Assembly: GCA_020744225.1 (NCBI GenBank) | Contig: JAGMWG010000026.1 | Span: 248,001-312,000 of the forward strand | Direction of reading: 5' to 3' | Length of the DNA stretch: 64,000 nt | Source of the DNA: Paraphoma chrysanthemicola | Lineage: Eukaryota; Ascomycota; Dothideomycetes; Pleosporales; Phaeosphaeriaceae | Part shown: in pieces, positions 53,101 to 64,000 of the stretch | How positions within the stretch are numbered: position 1 is the stretch's first letter | How the letters are laid out: each line of letters opens with the position of its first letter | Notes under the pieces: model-generated | What the model was told of the DNA's origin: nothing | The model's input: only the letters and a program-made list of their open reading frames with translations | Database searches by the model: none | Made by a program: the position numbers and the translations under genes

Positions 53101-53740
53101 TACACTTTCCTCCAACGAGAAACTATGGCTTGGGATAGTTGTGTTGTGAAAGATGTTGGTTGGAGCGACGCCCTAACCCCGATGGGTACTAGGCACATGC
53201 AACCCAAGAATGGCATCATGACGAACATGAACGGTGCACAACCAGGATCATTGACCCAAACACGATATTGACTGACTTGCTATTGAAAAACCTGTTCACA
53301 GTGCATGGGAGTCGCGCAAGTCGGTACGTCCACGCGGCATTCGGACCGCGGCACGGACAGGATGGACCTCTGCTGCCGTTTCGCCCATCAAAATCACTTC
53401 GATAAAGCTGCAGACTCTTTTCGCAGCAGCGAAACAAGTTGATGTTATACTGTGTATATTGCCGGGAAAGATGTGCACGAAGCGTATGCTAAGGCTATGG
53501 GGAAGTCGCAATATGTATACGTACTGTTTATCGATACATCTTGCTACATATTGTACAGGCTATACATCATCTCTGCCCGCCAAAACGCCCATCAATGGAT
53601 GCCAGGGTATCATATCATGTCTCATTATGTCGGACTCGCAGACTCTTCCCGCCCGAGTAAAGGAGAAGAGATCCAGGCTGCCCACTCGTCGAAGGGCAAT
53701 GTTGCCATTCATCATCCTCAGCGATCCCTAATCTATTGAG
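50158..53740. other. 3.6 kb without a firmly supported gene
   Basis: The best candidate is a minus-strand frame 50628-51200 (190 codons, ATG start) with PCPSCYSRRMRC, which matches only the first half (CX2CX6C) of a fungal Zn2Cys6 cluster; the second half is missing, so I do not call it. Other frames are short. Confidence 0.35.
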
Positions 53741-55546
53741 CTATGACAGCATACCTTCAAGGTCCTTGTACTCAAGGGAAGCTACGCTCCGCCACGTCTC
53801 GTAGCGCGCCACCTCAGTACTGTGCGTTTCGTCAGCTTTGCTATGTTCAGCGTTGGCTTCGGTGACGCGTTGGACCGCCCGGTTGATGTCCGCCTCGTAT
53901 GAGCTCAGCTTTGCAAGGCGAACTTTGAGGATTTCTGCGCTATTCTCATCCTGCATGGACACTTCAGAAGCAAGGGTACACATGGACGAGTACCTTGGGT
54001 CTGTTGGGTCGATGTTATTGGCACGAAGGGTATCATGGAGGTGCTTTCGGGCGTCGTCGACGGCGCGCAGTACCAGCTGCTCTTTGCACGTTTCCATCGC
54101 CTCGGCAAACCATTTGGCAACGTCAGCCTCGATAACGTGCTCCTCCATGCCATCGACCTGCTGCGGAGCTGGTACGCCGGACTTCTCCGCCGCTTCTTTG
54201 ACTATTGACCTCAACTGCGCGATGCGAGATTCTTGCGAATCTTTGGCGTTCCTTAGTTCGCTTTGCGCTCTTCCACGGCGTCGCACAAGAGTTCTCAAGT
54301 CATCGCAATTCATGGCAAAATTCACGCTGTGTGGGGTAACAGCGGAGGACCTGGGCTTGGTGGTGTTGGCAGCCTTCCTCGAGGCATTCGCGGTCATTGT
54401 CGATGCCATTTGGCCGTCGTGGGGCGTGCTCAAGACCCCGGTACTGCGTTCGTTCCTTGGTTCCACAGGCTGTGGGACGATGATCTGATTTGGGCTGTCA
54501 AGTCCGGTGTGGTGGAGAGGGGTGTCATGTGTCGAAAGATTGAACGTCGTGTAGCCGTCGTCGTCCGGCCCAAAAGCTACGCCAAAGTCTCCGCGAAGAG
54601 AAGGCGAGATTGGGGAAGGTAGCAGTTCGGTATCTGCTTCCGCCCGACCGCCGTCCGTTCGCGGTGTTGATGGGAGGTTCACTTGGTCGATGCATCCACG
54701 AGGCCGTTCGACGGATGATTGGTCAGACAAGGACGGTGACCTCGACGGCGACTCCAGGGCTTGGCGGGGCTGGCCGACTCTCTGTTTCTTCAACGGCGGT
54801 TCCTTGTATGGCTGCTCTTCCCAGCCTACTCGACTGCTCGCGTCAATGTACTCAATCAGGTCGGTCCGAGTTACTTCGATATCGTCCTCGCTCTGCCGCA
54901 CGCTCAGCGCGTGTGCGTAGCGTGCAGTCTGGCGACGCCGCTCGAGGAAGGTCCTGAAGCTGGTGGCAAAGGCGTCGAGGTTTGGCTGGCTCTTGGACGC
55001 CTTCTGCAGTTGCTCGAGCACGCCGGCGGGGGGATCGAGCGGGAGGGCAATTCTATGTCGCGTGACCAGTGCGTGTACAAATGCAAGGCCCCAGGAGCGC
55101 TGCACCGCGAGAATCGAGTGGACGCGCCGGCCCTGAGGGTGCCTGGTGCTCTTCTGGAAGGCGGTGGCGATGCTCGCAGGTGGTGTGTGAGAGGCGACAA
55201 AGTTTTGCTGTGTCTGCAACGTCGCATTGGCCTTGAGACTCGCGTGTATTCCTGTCCACACGATGGCCACCCAGAATTGCTCGAGAGCGACGTCGCTGGG
55301 GTTGAGGTCGAGCACGTGACGATGGAACTCGTCAAACAGGTCGCGAGGCCCGACCGTGGCCTCATCCGCGGTGTCCAGCTGCAAGTACTGACTGACAAAA
55401 GTGCGCGAGTCCATGAGCAATGCGACGCATCCTCGATGCCGGGCAAGTGATGTCGCGTTCGCGTCAGGGTCCGCTTCGCTGGGGCAGTCGCGCTTCACGC
55501 CGCGATTAGTGACGCTAACGGGCAACCCCGCCCGTGATCTGGACAT
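53741..55546 (-). CDS. Helical-domain plus coiled-coil nuclear-type protein (601 aa), paralogue of 31815-33095
   Basis: Single-exon frame from ATG 55546 (MSRSRAGLPVSV); a start at residue 45 (MDSRTFVSQYL) is also possible. Residues about 80-240 share landmarks with the protein at 31815-33095: QFWVAIVWTG, SWGLAFVHAL, IALPLDPPAGVLEQLQKAS, FATSFRTFLE and DLIEYIDASS. A basic motif PPLKKQRVGQPR (about 250) suggests nuclear import. The middle is Ser/Pro/Asp-rich and disordered. Residues about 425-601 are helical with coiled-coil character (RSIVKEAAEKSGV; LVLRAVDDARKHLHDTLRAN; ILKVRLAKLSSYEADINRAV). No catalytic motif. Function unknown. The shared domain with a different linker and similar coil makes this a two-member family in the window. 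Confidence 0.65.
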   Translation of the reverse strand: MSRSRAGLPVSVTNRGVKRDCPSEADPDANATSLARHRGCVALLMDSRTFVSQYLQLDTADEATVGPRDLFDEFHRHVLDLNPSDVALEQFWVAIVWTGIHASLKANATLQTQQNFVASHTPPASIATAFQKSTRHPQGRRVHSILAVQRSWGLAFVHALVTRHRIALPLDPPAGVLEQLQKASKSQPNLDAFATSFRTFLERRRQTARYAHALSVRQSEDDIEVTRTDLIEYIDASSRVGWEEQPYKEPPLKKQRVGQPRQALESPSRSPSLSDQSSVERPRGCIDQVNLPSTPRTDGGRAEADTELLPSPISPSLRGDFGVAFGPDDDGYTTFNLSTHDTPLHHTGLDSPNQIIVPQPVEPRNERSTGVLSTPHDGQMASTMTANASRKAANTTKPRSSAVTPHSVNFAMNCDDLRTLVRRRGRAQSELRNAKDSQESRIAQLRSIVKEAAEKSGVPAPQQVDGMEEHVIEADVAKWFAEAMETCKEQLVLRAVDDARKHLHDTLRANNIDPTDPRYSSMCTLASEVSMQDENSAEILKVRLAKLSSYEADINRAVQRVTEANAEHSKADETHSTEVARYETWRSVASLEYKDLEGMLS

Positions 55547-57382
55547 GTCCAGGAACAGGCGTGCTGCATGAGTGTCTTACAAATGGCCGTTCTCGTAAGA
55601 TGATTTGAGAGTCGCACAAGGCGCGCGCGGGTCGCTTCCATGAAAACGATGTCGGAAGGTCGTGGCTAGGCGTGACAGTCCCCATGCTGCTGGCGGAACA
55701 AGACGTGTGGCGCACTGCGCGTGGCTGAGATGTCGTGGTGCAAGTCGCAAGGATATTGTGCGGCGTATATGAGCTGCCTGTCGTTCAATATGACAGGGTT
55801 GTGGAGGCAGCGAGGGGCGGTCTGGGGCGTCGCTTATTCTCCCCTTGCTTCGTCGCCGCAAGCTGTGAATGACCGGCGGGATAGGTCATACTGTCCGACG
55901 TCGAAGATATCCATATCAATGGATGCAAGAACGACGATCGGCCCGGTGCAAGGAAGGTGGAAAGAGTAGGTCGTACTCTGTCGATGATATCAAGGTCTCT
56001 AATGTTGAGCATGATGACTCGTACGCATTTCCATCAGGAACGAATGTATACAATGGGATGCGTTGTGTTTGTGACAGCTTGCGTGCTGAACTAGTGTTGA
56101 ACGGCAGAATGGGCGTGGCTGAGCTTCAGGCACAATCGCCATGCTACAAGAGTAACGCTACCTACGCTGTGATCTTGGCAATGAACATTACTGCCCCAAC
56201 ACACTTCCGTTCATGCTGCGATTCGGTCTGGTAAGGGGTTGCGGCAGAGCATAGGCATACTGCTCGTGCCTGGTTGCGACAGTCGCAGCCATTCTCTTGG
56301 CTCACGCTCGCGACTGGTGCGCCATAACTCTCCTCAGGGTCGCTCGCCGCTGGCAGGCGCCCACCTTCTACTGTACACATCCTTCTCCTGCGATGATTGA
56401 GCCAAGGAACTGTCCTTGGTTCATTTCGTAATGCAAGTCGGCAAAGTCACCTTGTCGTGGGCGACGTGATACTCTCTGGCCGCCTCTGGCCGATTCATGC
56501 TCATGCATACCGCTTGGTGCAATATCAGTCTTTCTCGACATCTTCGTTTGCCTACAGATCTTTTTCATCTCCTCGCAAAGAAATTCACGTCTCTCACAAC
56601 GTATTGATGTGAAGTAAGTAGCCTGGCCCAAAGGCCATGCACTACGTCAGCGTCATTCGTCGCATTCCGTCTAGAGCCCGAGATCCGTGCCGTGGTTCTT
56701 GAATGGCTGACGAGGAAGGTTTGACATGCAGGCGCGCAGAACGCTGAAGCGGTGCGCTGGAGAGCAGTGATGGAGCCAGATCAACAGCTAGGCTGGTCGC
56801 GTGCGGCAAGAGGACGAGCTTGTCGCGTGTTACCTTGACCGTGTGTTCAGCAATATGTGGCCGCTAGGGAAATTTGATCAGCAAAAGCTCCGCCAACAAG
56901 GGCGAAAAAAGTTCACAAACACAATGTCAACGTTGACCATCCCGACGCCATTCTAACCTTCATCTTGACCCTAATATTACATCCGCCCCAAAGGTCGACG
57001 TACTCGCTGCACCCGGTCCTTCTGCTGAGTTATATCCATGGCTGGAAGATTCCCCGTCTAATGCTGGCACACATATACTAGATGTCGCTCGCTTACAAAA
57101 GTTTTGAGCAACAAATCATCGATGAAGACTGCGAGGAAGGGCTCAGAGTGGATCGAGACTTGCTGAATTGTTGAGCAAGCTGCAGGCCATGGAGGCGATC
57201 ATCGAAACCCTTCTTGTGGTGCGCTCCTATCCCAGACCCTTTAAGCTTCCCAAACTAACGGCAAAGCAGCGCAAAACTGATAGCAGTGAAGTCCAAAACA
57301 CATATCGTCAAGACTTTAGCCTTGGATTGCGCACGAGCAGATGAGGCCCAGCAGAGACGCGCGCTCGACAACGCGCGCCCCT
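55547..57382. other. 1.8 kb without a supported gene
   Basis: A 121-codon plus-strand frame at 55869-56234 and partial exon-like stretches near 57080-57340 (with a GTGCGC ... CTAACGGCAAAGCAG intron pattern) could not be assembled into a consistent gene. Confidence 0.3.
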
Positions 57383-59047
57383 TCAAAACGGTAGAGAAGC
57401 CGCCCTTCTGCCAAATTCAAGCGCCCTCCGCTCAAAAGCCCGCGCCGTCTCCTCTCGAATCAGCCACTGCAGACGGGCCGCGAAATGGTTATAAGCCCGA
57501 TCGTGAACCTCATCAGCGATCTCTTCAGCCCGGTTCTTGAATTCAGTCACTTTCTCGGCGAATACGCGGTCTAGTTCCGTCATATGGTCGTCCCGGGTGA
57601 TGTCTACGTCATGCGTCCTATCCTTGAGAACCTCGTTGAACTCCTCCACCGCGGTGCTGCGGAGGCGCTCGACTTGATCGTGCGTCTCATCTTGAAATTT
57701 TCGTAAGAAGGATGCTGCTTGTGCGTGCACTAAACCACTGAAGTCGTGATGAGGAGCCGTTGGCGATGTTTTTGTCGGGACGGAGAGAAGTGTTACAAGC
57801 TCGCTTGGGAGAGCATCACGCAGTGCTTGAGGAAGTAATTTTCGGTTTTCCTTGGATATGATCTCATTGATATATCGACCGCGCGGGTGGCTGGTGAATA
57901 AGATAGGTTAGGGCTGAATGTCGGCTCAGATGTGGCTTTTTCCGTTGGAGAGCCTGGGAGATCGAGGGCGGCAGAATGCAAGATCGCCTAAGTCGGAGGC
58001 AATGCGGATCTCGTCTTTGCTAGATGACGGGTGAGTTATGAAGGGTAAATGCCAAGAGTGGAATTACTCACACTGCCGGAAGTCTATATCATCGTACAAT
58101 GGCGCGTGTTCGGGCGTTACATCAACCACATTTGACGCAGCCACACAACTCTCAGCTGGTGAGCCAGTTGCACCGGTCGAGGAGACGCGAGCGCGGTCGC
58201 TGGAGGTGCGTTTCCCGGGGGAGTTGGGAGTAGGGCTGGCTGATGTGATGCTTGTGAGTACTACAGCAGAGGAATTGTTGAAGTGCGAGGCAACTAACCC
58301 TGTCTTGACCGCTTCTTAGATGCAGCCGACAACGAAAGAGAAGGTTCAGACGCTACTTTCTTGACAGACTGGAATGCTGCTAACCATTCCCGTGGCTGAT
58401 AGAGTGTGCGCAGGTCAGCCGAGATACCGCTCAGGTCTTGCGGGCGGCGAACGATCTGCCAAAAGGTTCCGCGGCGCTCCTGGTGGACCCATTTGAAGTC
58501 AAAGAGAATGTTTACCTCCTTGGCGCTGGCGATGCCAGAAAGCTGTTGTCTAAGAGGCTCGTTACCGTGCGTGGGCGGTAAACCCGTGGGGCACGAGATT
58601 GGGCAAAGTCGCTTTGGAGATTGTCAGTATCGTAGACGAGGGTGATGGAGGCCTTGGTGTCAGAGAGGAGTGGAAACTGGAGAAAGACAGTTGCTTGCTT
58701 GAAAGCCTCGGCATACTTGACGATCAATTGAGAAGGCTGCTGCGATGCGCTTAGCGCTGAATATGCCAGCATAGGGATACCTTGTTTGGGTACCAAGCAC
58801 GCGGCCATATTAATTGAGTTATCCTTTTAGAGAACACTACTCACCAATAAAGTCCCCTAAGCAGCAAGTTGACTGCAAGGGATACCCACCCACCCGGGCT
58901 TCTGTTGCTTTGGTAGCAGGAGCAGCCCTGACTCTGTCACGCAGTAGCACGCCCCAAGCACCGCTAGCCCGAGCCTTGTCTGCGACGCCCGCGCCTTGCT
59001 TGAGATACACCCCAATAGTGCAGCCTACCAGAGCTTGAGCGATGAAG
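57383..59047 (-). CDS. Multi-exon hypothetical gene, some junctions unresolved
   Basis: Five protein-like blocks on the minus strand follow each other. 58845-59047 reads VYLKQGAGVADKARASGAWG and GYPLQSTCCLGDFIG. 58566-58780 reads IPMLAYSALSASQQPSQLIV and SDTKASITLVYDTDNLQSDF. 58299-58518 reads EVNILFDFKWVHQERRGTFW and REWLAAFQSVKKV. 58072-58239 is Ser/Pro-rich and ends LYDDIDFRQ. 57383-57890 is a coiled coil (AVEEFNEVLKDRTHDVDI; FKNRAEEIADEVHDRAYN). Introns 58781-58844 (GTGAGT), 58519-58565 (GTAACG) and 58240-58298 (GTTAGT) join in phase. The junction between the last two blocks and the first exon with its ATG are not resolved; an ATG at 58808 is an alternative start. The first three blocks look like a folded domain, but I do not recognise it. 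Confidence 0.5.
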
Positions 59048-60170
59048 CTGAGACTCTAGGACACTGCGGCAAAGGCCGTCTGAGATTCACAAGGATGATG
59101 CACTGAGACAAGGCGACAGACGGGGTAAAGAGGGACAAGGGACTAGCCGGCTGAGAGAGAGTGTGCGGCTTTTACACACGCGGGAGGATGATCCAAAAGA
59201 GGAAACAAGAGGAAGTAGTAGAATGGGAGACGAGGGCAGAGTGGGGAGTAAGTTGCAGGTGAGGCTGGTGCTGAGGCCAACAACCTGCTGACTAAGGTCT
59301 TGGCGATAGAGTCATGTGAGTCAACCTCACGTGAGGACTTGACTCAATGCAGCCTGCAGCCGAGGCCCGCCAATTCTGGCCCCGGCTTCGACACGCTCTG
59401 CCAGCGTCTCGCTCGCCCAGCTACTGCCATCCCTCTGCGCTGCTTGGGAACGCGCCGCGACCTCTTCAACACTTGTCGACCTCTTCACCATCCCGTCCGC
59501 CTCCACTCCCCCGGCCATCGCGGTGCGCTCCCTTCAGCAGCCTCGGCCCGCACCAGTGCTGTTGCCGCAGCAATGGACTCCTCGTCGCCAACGGACAACA
59601 TATTCCCATCCGATTGAGACATGACCACAACGCCTCCAAAACCCCGAAGCGCTTGCTTGAGCGGCTGCGGCAGGTGCGAAATACCCCGACGCATGCTCAG
59701 TGCCAGCGCACAGCCGTCGGCGAAACCGAAACGAGTGCGGAATTCACGGTCTCTCCTGCGTCATGGTCAATACAATGGGTCAGCTGGGCCGGAGTCGTAG
59801 AGGACTCGGTCGTGACGTCAGCGGACTGAGTCGGCAAGCCCCCGGGCATTCACTTGGCCTGTCGTGGATGGGGATGTGTTTGAACGGTAAGCTCTCGGTG
59901 CATGGTCAAGGGTTCATTTACCAAAATGCTCATGATTTAATTTTAGATGTCTAGTCATCGGGAGTATTACTTGACAAGCTACGAAACAAAGACCTCGGGA
60001 ATAGCGCCCCATCCTTCTGCGTCAGCCCAACGGTTCGCTCTGATCTCTACCGCCATACACACAGTCGGTCCTCTTGTCGACCCGCATCGGCGCTGCAGAC
60101 CACGCCGGGTTCGTCTAGTGGGGCGCACGACGAGCGAAAGGGAATGGCGAGACCTCCTGTACTGCATGAC
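59048..60170. other. 1.1 kb without a supported gene
   Basis: Frames at 59347-59829 and 59947-60170 are GC-driven and partly antisense to the 60171-61204 gene. Nothing supported. Confidence 0.35.
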
Positions 60171-61204
60171 TCAAGGAGCGGACCTCATTCGCGCGGATCG
60201 CCTTGGGAGGGGAAACACAGCATTCGGTTCGCGCACCGAGCTCGCTTTCCTCAGGCGACGGGACCGCACGCCTTCCGGTGGAGAGATTGTCTTGGGAAGC
60301 GCATGCACAGAGCGTCCGGGGGAAATGCAGACAGCTGAACCACCCGAGCGCGGGCGCCGGCTAGATCTAGCACTGGTCCGGACGCTGGATGGGGTACTGG
60401 ATCGGGTGCTGGTGCGGGTGCCGTGGCGGGAGCTGTCTGGCTTTGTTATTGCATGCGGCATTGTCGTGGAGGACGACGTGGTTTTCTCCAGTGGAGATCG
60501 CGAGGCTAGAGCTCCGGATGGAGCTGGACTTGCCTGACGCTGAGATGGCCCGCGGGGTGACGGTGTCGCAAGTTGTGGTGAGAACTCCTCCAAGGGCTCT
60601 ACCGGCTTTGATGATTCACCTTCTCTCTCTTGGTCAGGAGCGTTGATCTTCTCTTGTATACGAGCGGCAGTCCAGCATTGTAGGTTATACCGAATACTGC
60701 AGGCATGAGTATGTGGTGCTAGACACAAGCAGGTTGTTGGGCTTACCTGTCTTTATCATTCTTGATACCTCTCGATCTTGTCTCGACACGCCATCGAGGG
60801 CGCATGACGTGCAGCTCGCTCTGTGAAGGTCCCCAAGCTTTTGGGCGTTGACCCCATATGAGCTGTCCGAAGCCTTTGTCGTCGAGTACGTTTGCAATGG
60901 CGGTTCGAAGAAACGGGCGGCGGTCCAGCTCAAGATTAAGCTTATCCGCGTCCTCTACTAGCATGTTGACGAGCGTGTCCATATGTCCTTCAAAATTGTA
61001 GATATGTTGGGCAAGGGATGCGCAGATCGTCGTGCGATTGTCGTCATGGAGAAAGACCTCGCGCAAGTAGAAACTGGAATGTTCTGCATCGACACCTGGG
61101 AATCCGAGCAGGTCATGCTTGTCTGGTCCAGACGGCAGTATCCCCATCGCCCCGTCATGTCGTTGCTGTCTCGTCCACATGTTGCTTATGTCTTTGTACC
61201 CCAT
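60171..61204 (-). CDS. Two-exon hypothetical protein with basic Ser-rich tail (327 aa)
   Basis: Exon 1 60747-61204 starts at ATG 61204 (MGYKDISNMWTRQQRHDGAM). The intron 60697-60746 (GTAAGC ... CATGCCTGCAG, 50 bp) joins in phase to exon 2 60171-60696. The exon lengths total 984 bp. The N-terminal 150 residues look folded: LREVFLHDDNRTTICASLAQ, HMDTLVNMLVEDADKLNLEL, FLRTAIANVLDDKGFGQLIW. After the splice, NLQCWTAARIQEKI continues a helix, followed by a disordered Ser/Pro/Arg-rich tail with RRPRSGG and RSRRLRKASS clusters that could be nuclear signals. No family recognised. It lies on the same strand as the multi-exon gene at 57383-59047, about 1.1 kb away. Confidence 0.55.
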
Positions 61205-61653
61205 CTTTTGAAAAGAAGTGAAGGCAAAGGCTCGAGGCACATGCAATCGAAATCATAGCTGCCCTTCAGCTGCTTTGAGGACTCTACTTTGTTTGCTATG
61301 TCGTATCTACCCCTGCTCAGTCAGGAGCATGGATACTCTTCCTTTTGTGTAACACAACATTTCATCTCTTCCCACGATCGTTCTGCAAGTCGCCGCAGTA
61401 AACATGAATTTACAAGCCAGAACAAGGACAAGATGTAGAACGAAAGATTTTTTTTAGGAGTAGTCTTAAACGAACCATGAAGAGGTAGAAGTCAAGTTTC
61501 GCGACGTTGATGTGCCGGCTTTCCTCTGCGGCGTTGCTACCGTAGCTGCAACTTCGGCTGGCCTGTCCAAACGCGCTGCGCTCTGCCGTTGCTTCGTGCT
61601 ATCCGCGGAGGTCGAAAAGCACGCCAAACAAAGCCGCTTGCATCGGCACTTTG

Positions 61654-62325
61654 TTATTGTACATGGACCGCTGCGGGTCGACTTGTCGTCTGGTCAAGCT
61701 TCGACTTGCCCCTCCAAAATCGTGAGGCGAGTGTCTGCGGCCTCCCACAATGCTTCCGCGGCACGCAACTTTCGCTCCTCGCGGCCAGCATGGGCGAAGT
61801 CTCGAAAGAGAAGCGATCAATTCTGCGATCGACTGGTCGCCATCGTTTCGGTTTTATCGCCAGCTCATCCCAACGACGGCAGGCTGAGGCTGCCAAGATG
61901 ACGCCATGTTTGAGCTCGTCCCGTCCGCTCCCCTGTCGAGAGCCGATAACCCACCCTGTCAAAAATATGCACGCCGGCCACGCTTTCTGAACAGCGAGCG
62001 TAGCCACTGATCGATCGCCCCATTTTTGAATCACGTTTTGCGCCGCGCGTAGTTATCTTGCGAGGATGGTGCCAAGCCGGTAGTCGGCTCGTAGCGAGAC
62101 ATTTGCTGGCATGTCCAAGGCTCGTTCGATTCGTGTTGCCGTCGCGTGGAAGTCGAGCGAGATCCAGGTGTCGACGAGCTGGCTGTACAAAGGCACCAAG
62201 CAGCCATCGTCGAAGCCTGCAATATGCGCCCCATCGATGTGACCCAATGCAGCCACTTGACTGACGTTCCAGCGGGTGCGAAATCCGTCCAGCCGCTCAG
62301 CGTCCCCAATCATTCTGATCGACAT
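61654..62325 (-). pseudogene. Possible broken gene with one in-frame TAA
   Basis: From ATG 62325 (MSIRMIGDAERLDGFRTRWN) the frame runs to a TAA at 62053-62055 and then continues in the same frame to 61654 (NVIQKWGDRSVATLAVQKAW). The first part reads as protein (HIDGAHIAGFDDGCLVPLYS; YSQLVDTWISLDFHATATRI). No GT donor near the stop was found. It may be chance in a GC-rich region. No family recognised. Confidence 0.25.
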
Positions 62326-62965
62326 GTCATCGCTACCACTACCGAGCTTTTCGACCAAGCCCTCCGAGGTTCTGCATTATTCGTGCGTCGCCGTCTCATC
62401 GGATAATCACGCCACCAGCATCCAAAACGAAGCGAACATTTCCCCTCTCGCCGTCGCCCCTGTATCATTGGCGCATCCTTCCACACACTCACCTTCGCTT
62501 ACCCTGTCGTCTTACCCAGTTTCCTCCTTCGACGCGCTGCCGGTCGAGCTCCATGAAGCAGATGCAATGTCGGGAGTGTTATCTCGCGCAATCGTTCGGA
62601 CAATAGCGACGCGATGCCCTCTTCATTCGCTTCGCGAGAGGGTGGATGAGACACTGAGACGAGCGACATGACGTTCCGAAATGCATGGCCGTCCCAGTGA
62701 GAAACTTCAGGTATGTACGTGGTCGGTAGATATTCTTCAAGCTCGTGTCAAAGCTGTTGCAGACGCGGATCCAGAACGGGTTGCATGTCAATTGCTGCAA
62801 GTTCAGATACATCACATCAAATACGCTTTCGGATCAAGTAGACTACGATTCTCGTGTTCACTCGTGCAAGTATGGTTTGAGCATCGATATGATATTGTGA
62901 TGCAGTGTGCTGCTGTAGGTGTTGTGATTGCGCTCCGCGTCCTGTTCCAGAGTTTCGCCAGCGTT

Positions 62966-63472
62966 CTACATGAAAGATGCGCCTCCAGCTGTGAAGCACT
63001 GCCGAGGCCTATCATTTCCCGGATATAAGCGGTTCACCACCTTCCCCGATCCGTCCCATCCTGCACTACCATTCTGCAGATCCAGCAGGTCTCGCCACTG
63101 CCACTGGGATATCACTGCCAGAACAATTCGTAGCACACGATCGTCCATAGCTCCAACAAAAGTCCGCCGTGGAGCAAGATCTGCGCTTGAGCTGGTGTGA
63201 GGTATGCGAATAGAAGCACGATGGCGGTGAAGCGCAGCATTATGGCTTGCGTCATGGGACTGCGACTCTTCTTGAATGGAATGAACTGCATTATCTGGAC
63301 GGTCTTGACTTGGATATTGTTGATTTGTGGTCAATGGTGTCTGAGGCGACTTTGGCGGCTCGGAGCGTGCTTGGATGGATCTTCGACTGGTATCTTCGGG
63401 AACTGTTGATGGGGGTGCACTTTCGATTTGTCTTTCGGCTGGTAGTCCTTTGAAAGGTTGAGCGGCACCCAT
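62966..63472 (-). CDS. Weak candidate: Ser/Gln-rich small protein
   Basis: Start at ATG 63472 (MGAAQPFKGLPAERQIESA). 168 residues, polar and disordered for the first 100, then DRVLRIVLAVISQWQWRDLL, a short amphipathic or hydrophobic helix. No motifs. A TATAT sequence overlaps the start region, which argues against the start chosen. Confidence 0.25.
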   Translation of the reverse strand: MGAAQPFKGLPAERQIESAPPSTVPEDTSRRSIQARSEPPKSPQTPLTTNQQYPSQDRPDNAVHSIQEESQSHDASHNAALHRHRASIRIPHTSSSADLAPRRTFVGAMDDRVLRIVLAVISQWQWRDLLDLQNGSAGWDGSGKVVNRLYPGNDRPRQCFTAGGASFM

Positions 63473-64000
63473 ATAAGTCCAGAGTCGGAACAATGCCTGA
63501 CACAGCAGGCAAACAATCTTGCTTGATGCCTATGAGACAACTTTGCAAACATAATGGAAAGCTTCCTAAGCTCACAAAGCATGATCATCATACAATGCAA
63601 ACATCATCACACGGAGCGAATGGGGATATACAGAGTCGAGACAGTGTTCCACGACAGTGGAATGCGAATGACCTCAAGAAAGCCGCCAGGGTCGCTGAAC
63701 TCGCGTGCCGCGCAAGCCCGGGACGGCTAAGTGAATGCATTGGTTCAATTACCCACACTCACGAGATGCGAAAAGGGATCTGGAAGCGAAGGGCTCTGTT
63801 TCCCAATCTATGGGTGAGGAGTAAGAATACAGTACGTACTGAGCCGAGAAGTGACTATCAGTCTTACGCCTCCAGATACATCGTATGCCAGGCTATCGAT
63901 CAAGTGCCTCCATGCTCCGTATTCTGCCACGGCGCAGAAGGGCTGTATGGACAAGTGTCGGTGTGTGTAAGAGTGAAGATGGCCCTGGATGCGCCTGAAT
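63473..64000. other. No supported gene to the window end
   Basis: Short frames only. Confidence 0.35.

Noticed and set aside
57080..57342. Plus-strand two-exon gene with intron GTGCGC ... GCAAAGCAG
   Set aside because: The exon upstream reads well in one frame (MSLAYKSFEQQ) but the splice requires another frame; no phase-consistent model was found.

Overview
The window looks like nuclear DNA of a filamentous ascomycete fungus, possibly a Dothideomycete (inference). The reasons are: short spliceosomal introns of about 44-90 bp with GT..AG ends and CTAAC/TACTAAC-like branch points; a Fot1/pogo-type element with an AT-rich interior almost free of CA/TG dinucleotides, as expected of repeat-induced point mutation (RIP); a fungal hAT transposon; and fungal protein types (BAH-PHD, Hsp70-like ATPase, 2EXR/F-box-like). 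No bacterial operons, rRNA, tRNA or CRISPR arrays were seen. Gene density is low, most proteins are lineage-specific and unrecognised, and several reading frames carry single in-frame stops. This fits an accessory or fast-evolving compartment better than a core one.

Layout. 1-4.6 kb: two small hypothetical genes. 4.6-9.8 kb: an intact-looking hAT element (4656-7423, 8-bp target duplication) sits inside the start of a coiled-coil gene whose body runs 7432-9823. 10.7-11.9 kb: a protein with repeats like the RNA polymerase II C-terminal domain. 14.5-21.7 kb: small intron-containing genes, two of them membrane-anchored, and a broken Ulp1/C48-like protease relic. 23.4-26.1 kb: a coiled-coil protein and a hypothetical protein. 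27.5-30.3 kb: the most striking gene, a three-exon BAH + PHD + Hsp70-like ATPase fusion ending in 22-residue acidic repeats. 31.8-33.1 kb and 53.7-55.5 kb: two diverged paralogues with a shared N-terminal helical domain and coiled-coil C-termini. 38.4-40.6 kb: a TA-flanked pogo/Fot1-like element with RIP-like mutation. 40.7-42.3 kb: a protein with an N-terminal Cys/His cluster and a possible ATP-grasp-like C-terminus. 44.5-45.7 kb: a 2EXR/F-box-like protein. 49-50 kb: a disordered protein gene with one in-frame stop. 57.4-61.2 kb: two multi-exon hypothetical genes.

No pathway links these genes. The common themes are chromatin-type domains (BAH-PHD, CTD-like repeats, nuclear localisation clusters), coiled coils, and damage or rewiring by transposons. 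Gene models are manual splice reconstructions and need transcript support. All coordinates and motifs were read by eye from the sequence; family names are recognition by motif, not database results.
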